The notes beneath the pieces were generated by a model. It saw only the letters and a list, made by a program, of their open reading frames with translations. It had not been told where the DNA came from and searched no databases. The position numbers were made by a program, and so were the translations under genes. A stretch of DNA of 9,733 nt. Origin: Comamonadaceae bacterium. GTDB taxonomy: Bacteria; Pseudomonadota; Gammaproteobacteria; Burkholderiales; Burkholderiaceae_C. Every line of letters begins with the position of its first letter. Positions within the stretch are counted from its first letter, which is position 1. The stretch is from positions 1 through 9,733 of the forward strand of contig CANCDA010000091.1 of NCBI GenBank assembly GCA_947374705.1, read 5' to 3'. Below are positions 6,806 to 9,733 of the stretch, in pieces.

Positions 6806-8020
6806 ATGCCCCATGAAATCCCTCAAACCTGCGGCCTGCTCCTCACCGGCGGCGGCTCGCGCGCCGCCTACCAAATGGGCGTGCTGGAGGCCATTGCCGA
6901 CCTGCGCAAGACCTGTGGCGAGCAAAACGCCCCCAACCCCTTTGCCATCATCACCGGCACCTCAGCGGGTGCACTCAATGCGGCGGCCCTGGCCTGTGGT
7001 GCGGATGACTTTGACCAGACCGTGCGGCGCGTGGTCTCAATTTGGAAAAATTTTCAAACGCATGAGGTCTATCAGTCCGACGTGCTCAGCGTCATGCGCA
7101 CTGGCGCGCGCTGGATCAGCTTGCTTTCTTTGGGCTGGGTGATTGCCCGCTGGCGGCGGCTCAAACCCCGCTCGCTGCTAGACAACACACCTTTGGCGCA
7201 ATTGCTCACCACCATGGTGCCGCTGGAGCGTCTGCCAGGGCTGATTGCGCAAGGCCATCTGCACGCGCTGGCCGTCACCGCGTCCAGCTACAGCTCGGGC
7301 CAGCACGTCACGTTTTTTGAAGGTCTCTCGCACCTGCGACCCTGGATTCGCTCCCAGCGCCTGGCGGTGAACGCTCACATCACGCATGAGCACTTGCTGG
7401 CCTCGTCGGCCATCCCCTTCATCTTTCCGGCCACCGCGCTGCAAATCAACGGCCATACCGAGTATTTTGGTGACGGATCCATGCGCCAGTCGGCCCCCAT
7501 CGCGCCCGCCATCCACCTGGGGGCCGACCGCGTGCTGGTCATCGGCGCGGGCCGCATGCATGAGCCTCAAAGCACACCCGAGCAGTACGAACAACACAGC
7601 TACCCCTCGCTGGCGCAAATCGCTGGACATGCCCTGTCCAACATTTTTTTGGATGCCTTGTCGGTGGACGTGGAGCGCATGCGCCGCATCAACCAGACCC
7701 TGCAATTGATCCCACCCAGTACCCGCACCAGCAGCGCACTCAAACCCATTGAGCTGCTGCTGATTGCGCCCTCGCAGCGTTTGGACGCGATAGCCGCCCG
7801 CCACATTGACGCCCTGCCCCTGGCCGTGCGCGCCATGCTGGGCAGCCTGGGCGTGTCGTCCAAGGCCTCCGATGTGAAGGGTGCAGCCCTGGCCAGTTAT
7901 TTGCTATTCGAGTCGGCCTTCACCCAAGAGTTGATCGCGCTGGGCTACGCGGACGCACAAAACCAGAAAGACGAGATTTTGAAATTTTTTGGCTGGGAAG
8001 AGGCTGCGACAATCCCCTGA
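6806..8020 (+). CDS. Patatin-like phospholipase family protein (first of pair)
   Basis: The product has 404 residues. Patatin-like proteins are Ser-Asp dyad acyl hydrolases acting on phospholipids or other lipid esters. The glycine-rich oxyanion loop is at 15-21 (GGGSRAA), followed by YQMGVLEAI. The nucleophile elbow is GTSAG at 51-55, with S53 the predicted catalytic serine. The predicted dyad aspartate is D223 in YFGDGSMRQSAPI, where Ser replaces the second Gly of the usual DGG/DGA. All catalytic elements are therefore present. A short hydrophobic stretch (WISLLSLGWVIARW, about 107-120) could touch membrane. There is no signal peptide, so a cytoplasmic or inner-face location is likely. The start at 6806 puts the conserved strand CGLLLTGGG at residue 9. 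A longer frame back to 6662 would overlap the mrp coding sequence and adds no conserved residues. The stop overlaps the next start (TGATG). Substrate and biological role are unknown. Confidence 0.9.
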   Translation: MPHEIPQTCGLLLTGGGSRAAYQMGVLEAIADLRKTCGEQNAPNPFAIITGTSAGALNAAALACGADDFDQTVRRVVSIWKNFQTHEVYQSDVLSVMRTGARWISLLSLGWVIARWRRLKPRSLLDNTPLAQLLTTMVPLERLPGLIAQGHLHALAVTASSYSSGQHVTFFEGLSHLRPWIRSQRLAVNAHITHEHLLASSAIPFIFPATALQINGHTEYFGDGSMRQSAPIAPAIHLGADRVLVIGAGRMHEPQSTPEQYEQHSYPSLAQIAGHALSNIFLDALSVDVERMRRINQTLQLIPPSTRTSSALKPIELLLIAPSQRLDAIAARHIDALPLAVRAMLGSLGVSSKASDVKGAALASYLLFESAFTQELIALGYADAQNQKDEILKFFGWEEAATIP

Positions 8021-8883
8021 TGCAAGCCATCACACCTCAAGAATTTTTAAGTCGAAACTACCAAAACATCGTGTTCGCAGGGGGCGGAAACCGCTGCTGG
8101 TGGCAGGCCGGGGTGGTGGAGGTTCTGTCGCAGCACCCCTGCTGGCGGGCCCAGCGCCTGATTGGAGCCAGCGCGGGCGCGGGTATTGCCACGGCTTTTG
8201 CAACCGGGCGTTTGCAAGAATCATTGATCACCGCAAGCGAGCGCTTCAACGCCACGCCGCGCAACTTCGAGTGGCGCGCACTGCTCAAAGGCCAGCGCCC
8301 TTTCATGATGCCGCGCATCTACCCGGAGTGGATTGGGAGTTTTCTGGACGAGATCGATCTTGAAAAACTCAAAAAAATCGGGTTGAAAATCGAAGTCGTC
8401 ATCACACGGCCCATCCCCTATTTGCCGCTGACGCTATCCACCCTGCTGGCGCTAGGCCTGTACGCCAGCGAGAAGTTTTGGCTGAAAAATTTCCATGCTC
8501 GTTTGCCGCACCACCTGGGCTTTCGTGCCGAGTACCTGGACTTGGCCCAAAGCGTCGATCTGGCCGACGCCCGCACGCTGCTGCTGGCTTCTGCCGCTGC
8601 CGTGCCCATCACCCCCATCCACCGCGTCGGAGGCCGTGCCGCATTGGACGGTGGTTTTTACGACAGCATCCCCCTGCCGCAAGACCGTCAAGGCGACGCT
8701 GACACCCTGGTTCTGCTGACCCGCCATCGAGCCGATTTACCCCAAATGTTCACACACCAGCAACGCGTGTACCTGCAACCCACGCACAAGGTGGCAGCCA
8801 TCAACATGGACTGCACCAGTGGCACCAAGGTGCAGCTCACTTACGCGCAAGGCCGCAACGAAGCCCTGGCATTGATTGGCTGA
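8020..8883 (+). CDS. Divergent patatin-like protein (second of pair)
   Basis: The product has 287 residues. A patatin fold is supported by three elements in the right order and spacing: GGGNRCWWQAGVVEVL (21-36, oxyanion loop), GASAGAG (49-55, predicted nucleophile S51) and ALDGGFYDSIPLP (predicted dyad D210). The loop is unusual: Cys-Trp-Trp (26-28) stands where most patatins have Gly-Ala-Tyr or similar. The region at about 133-154 (PYLPLTLSTLLALGLYASEKFW) is hydrophobic and may associate with membrane. The C-terminus (TYAQGRNEALALIG) resembles the terminal helix of other patatin-like proteins. The ATG at 8020 overlaps the previous stop by one base, so translation is probably coupled. A purine-rich AAGAGG at 7998-8003 is too far upstream to be a normal ribosome binding site. 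It is clearly unlike its neighbour in sequence and is not a recent duplicate. Its activity and substrate are unknown. Confidence 0.88.
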   Translation: MQAITPQEFLSRNYQNIVFAGGGNRCWWQAGVVEVLSQHPCWRAQRLIGASAGAGIATAFATGRLQESLITASERFNATPRNFEWRALLKGQRPFMMPRIYPEWIGSFLDEIDLEKLKKIGLKIEVVITRPIPYLPLTLSTLLALGLYASEKFWLKNFHARLPHHLGFRAEYLDLAQSVDLADARTLLLASAAAVPITPIHRVGGRAALDGGFYDSIPLPQDRQGDADTLVLLTRHRADLPQMFTHQQRVYLQPTHKVAAINMDCTSGTKVQLTYAQGRNEALALIG

Positions 8884-8896
8884 GCGGGATCGCTTT

Positions 8897-8902
8897 TAAA
8901 AT
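8897..8902 (+). promoter_or_regulatory. Possible metG promoter -10 element
   Basis: TAAAAT matches the -10 consensus at five of six positions and lies in the 47-base gap between the second patatin gene and metG. Candidate -35 elements TTGATT (8872-8877) or TTGGCT (8876-8881) overlap the end of the patatin gene, but at spacings of 19 or 15 bases, both off the ideal 17. The predicted leader would be about 20 bases, without a recognisable ribosome binding site. Confidence 0.45.
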
Positions 8903-8930
8903 AGGCGGTTATCCGTCACCAAAGTCCCCC

Positions 8931-9733
8931 ATGTCTGCACCGCGCCAACTCTTCGTCACCACCGCCCTGCCCTATGCCAACGGCAAATTCCACGTCGGCC
9001 ACATCATGGAGTACATACAGGCCGATATCTGGGTGCGCTTTCAGCGCATGCAGGGCCACCATGTGAATTTTGTCGGTGCGGACGACACCCACGGCGCGCC
9101 CATCATGATCGCCGCCGAAAAAGCGGGCCAAACGCCACAAGCTTTTGTGGCCGACATCGCCGCCGGTCGCAAGCCCTACCTGGACGGTTTTCACATCAGC
9201 TTTGACAACTGGCACAGCACCGACGCACCCGAGAACCACGAACTCGCCCGCCAAATTTACCGCGACCTCAAAGCCAGCGACCTGATCGAGACCCGCACCA
9301 TCGAGCAGTTTTTCGACCCCGCGAAAAACATGTTTCTGCCTGACCGCTACATCAAAGGCGAGTGCCCCAAGTGCCACTCAGCAGACCAATACGGCGACAA
9401 CTGCGAGGTGTGCGGTGCGGTCTATGCGCCCACGGATTTGATCAAGCCCTACTCGGCCTTGTCGGGTGCGACGCCGGAGTTGAAACACTCCGAGCACTTC
9501 TTCTTCAAACTCTCTGACCCGCGTTGCGTGGCGTTTCTGGAAAAGTGGACGCAAGACGGGAAACTACAGCCCGAAGTGGCCAACAAAATCAAAGAATGGT
9601 TCTCGGTGCGCACCAACCCCGACGGGTCAACGAGCGAAGGCCTGGGCGACTGGGACATCTCCCGTGACGCGCCCTACTTCGGCATCGAGATTCCCGATGC
9701 CCCGGGCAAGTATTTTTATGTGTGGCTGGACGC
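8931..9733 (+). CDS. metG: Methionyl-tRNA synthetase (3' end missing)
   Basis: The frame is open from the ATG at 8931 to the end of the window, giving 267 complete codons and so well under half of a typical protein of roughly 680-700 residues. The enzyme charges tRNA-Met with methionine for initiation and elongation. It starts in the class I catalytic domain with PYANGKFHVGHIMEYIQAD, where H21-V22-G23-H24 is the HIGH motif. FVGADDTHGAPIMI follows. The connective domain has a zinc knuckle with C145, C148, C158 and C161, spaced as in E. coli MetG. Near the window end DWDISRDAPYFGIEIPDAPG and YFYVWLD match the conserved methionine-binding region. The KMSKS motif and anticodon-binding domain would lie beyond the window. 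No Shine-Dalgarno sequence is visible. Confidence 0.97.
   Translation, partial: MSAPRQLFVTTALPYANGKFHVGHIMEYIQADIWVRFQRMQGHHVNFVGADDTHGAPIMIAAEKAGQTPQAFVADIAAGRKPYLDGFHISFDNWHSTDAPENHELARQIYRDLKASDLIETRTIEQFFDPAKNMFLPDRYIKGECPKCHSADQYGDNCEVCGAVYAPTDLIKPYSALSGATPELKHSEHFFFKLSDPRCVAFLEKWTQDGKLQPEVANKIKEWFSVRTNPDGSTSEGLGDWDISRDAPYFGIEIPDAPGKYFYVWLD

Noticed and set aside
6754..6807. Longer Mrp start at 6807
   Set aside because: It adds 18 residues unlike Mrp homologues, while the ATG at 6753 has an AGGAG ribosome binding site at the right distance.
7178..7804. 208-residue open frame on the minus strand inside the first patatin gene
   Set aside because: It is antisense to a well-supported gene, with low-complexity Arg/Gly/Gln-rich composition and no ribosome binding site or motif.
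8916..9377. 153-residue open frame on the minus strand over the metG start
   Set aside because: It lies opposite the HIGH motif and zinc-knuckle regions of metG, whose reading frame is certain.

Overview
The window looks like ordinary chromosomal DNA of a betaproteobacterium, most likely order Burkholderiales and probably Comamonadaceae-like. That placement rests on the GC-rich coding, the protein sequences (SpoT, GreB, MetG and Mrp) and the gene neighbourhood. It is inferred by eye and was not tested against a database. The window is almost fully coding, with no non-coding stretch longer than about 115 bases. I see no tRNA, rRNA, CRISPR array, insertion sequence or phage gene.

Left part, plus strand (1-4073): the 3' part of yicC, then gmk and rpoZ, closely spaced and probably co-transcribed. 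A very strong 19-bp perfect hairpin with a UUCG loop follows rpoZ. Beyond it is a full-length bifunctional (p)ppGpp synthetase/hydrolase gene (spoT). The set links RNA quality control, GTP precursor supply, the RNA polymerase omega subunit and stringent-response alarmone turnover, and resembles the gmk-rpoZ-spoT cluster of E. coli. The hairpin and a possible leaderless promoter suggest that spoT is expressed separately here.

Middle, minus strand (4074-6753): read in the direction of transcription, mrp/apbC (iron-sulfur carrier ATPase), a LysR-type regulator and greB (transcript cleavage factor), with gaps of 54 and 22 bases. greB converges on spoT with no intergenic base: the two stop codons abut and form the palindrome TGATCA.

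Right part, plus strand (6806-9733): two tandem, unlike patatin-like hydrolase genes overlapping by one base (TGATG), followed by the 5' part of metG. mrp and metG are divergent neighbours in E. coli and many proteobacteria, so the patatin pair appears to sit inside an otherwise conserved divergent junction. This is the most distinctive feature of the window, together with the unusual oxyanion-loop sequence of the second patatin. Apart from this, it is mostly a conserved housekeeping region, and I do not see a clear new multi-gene system.
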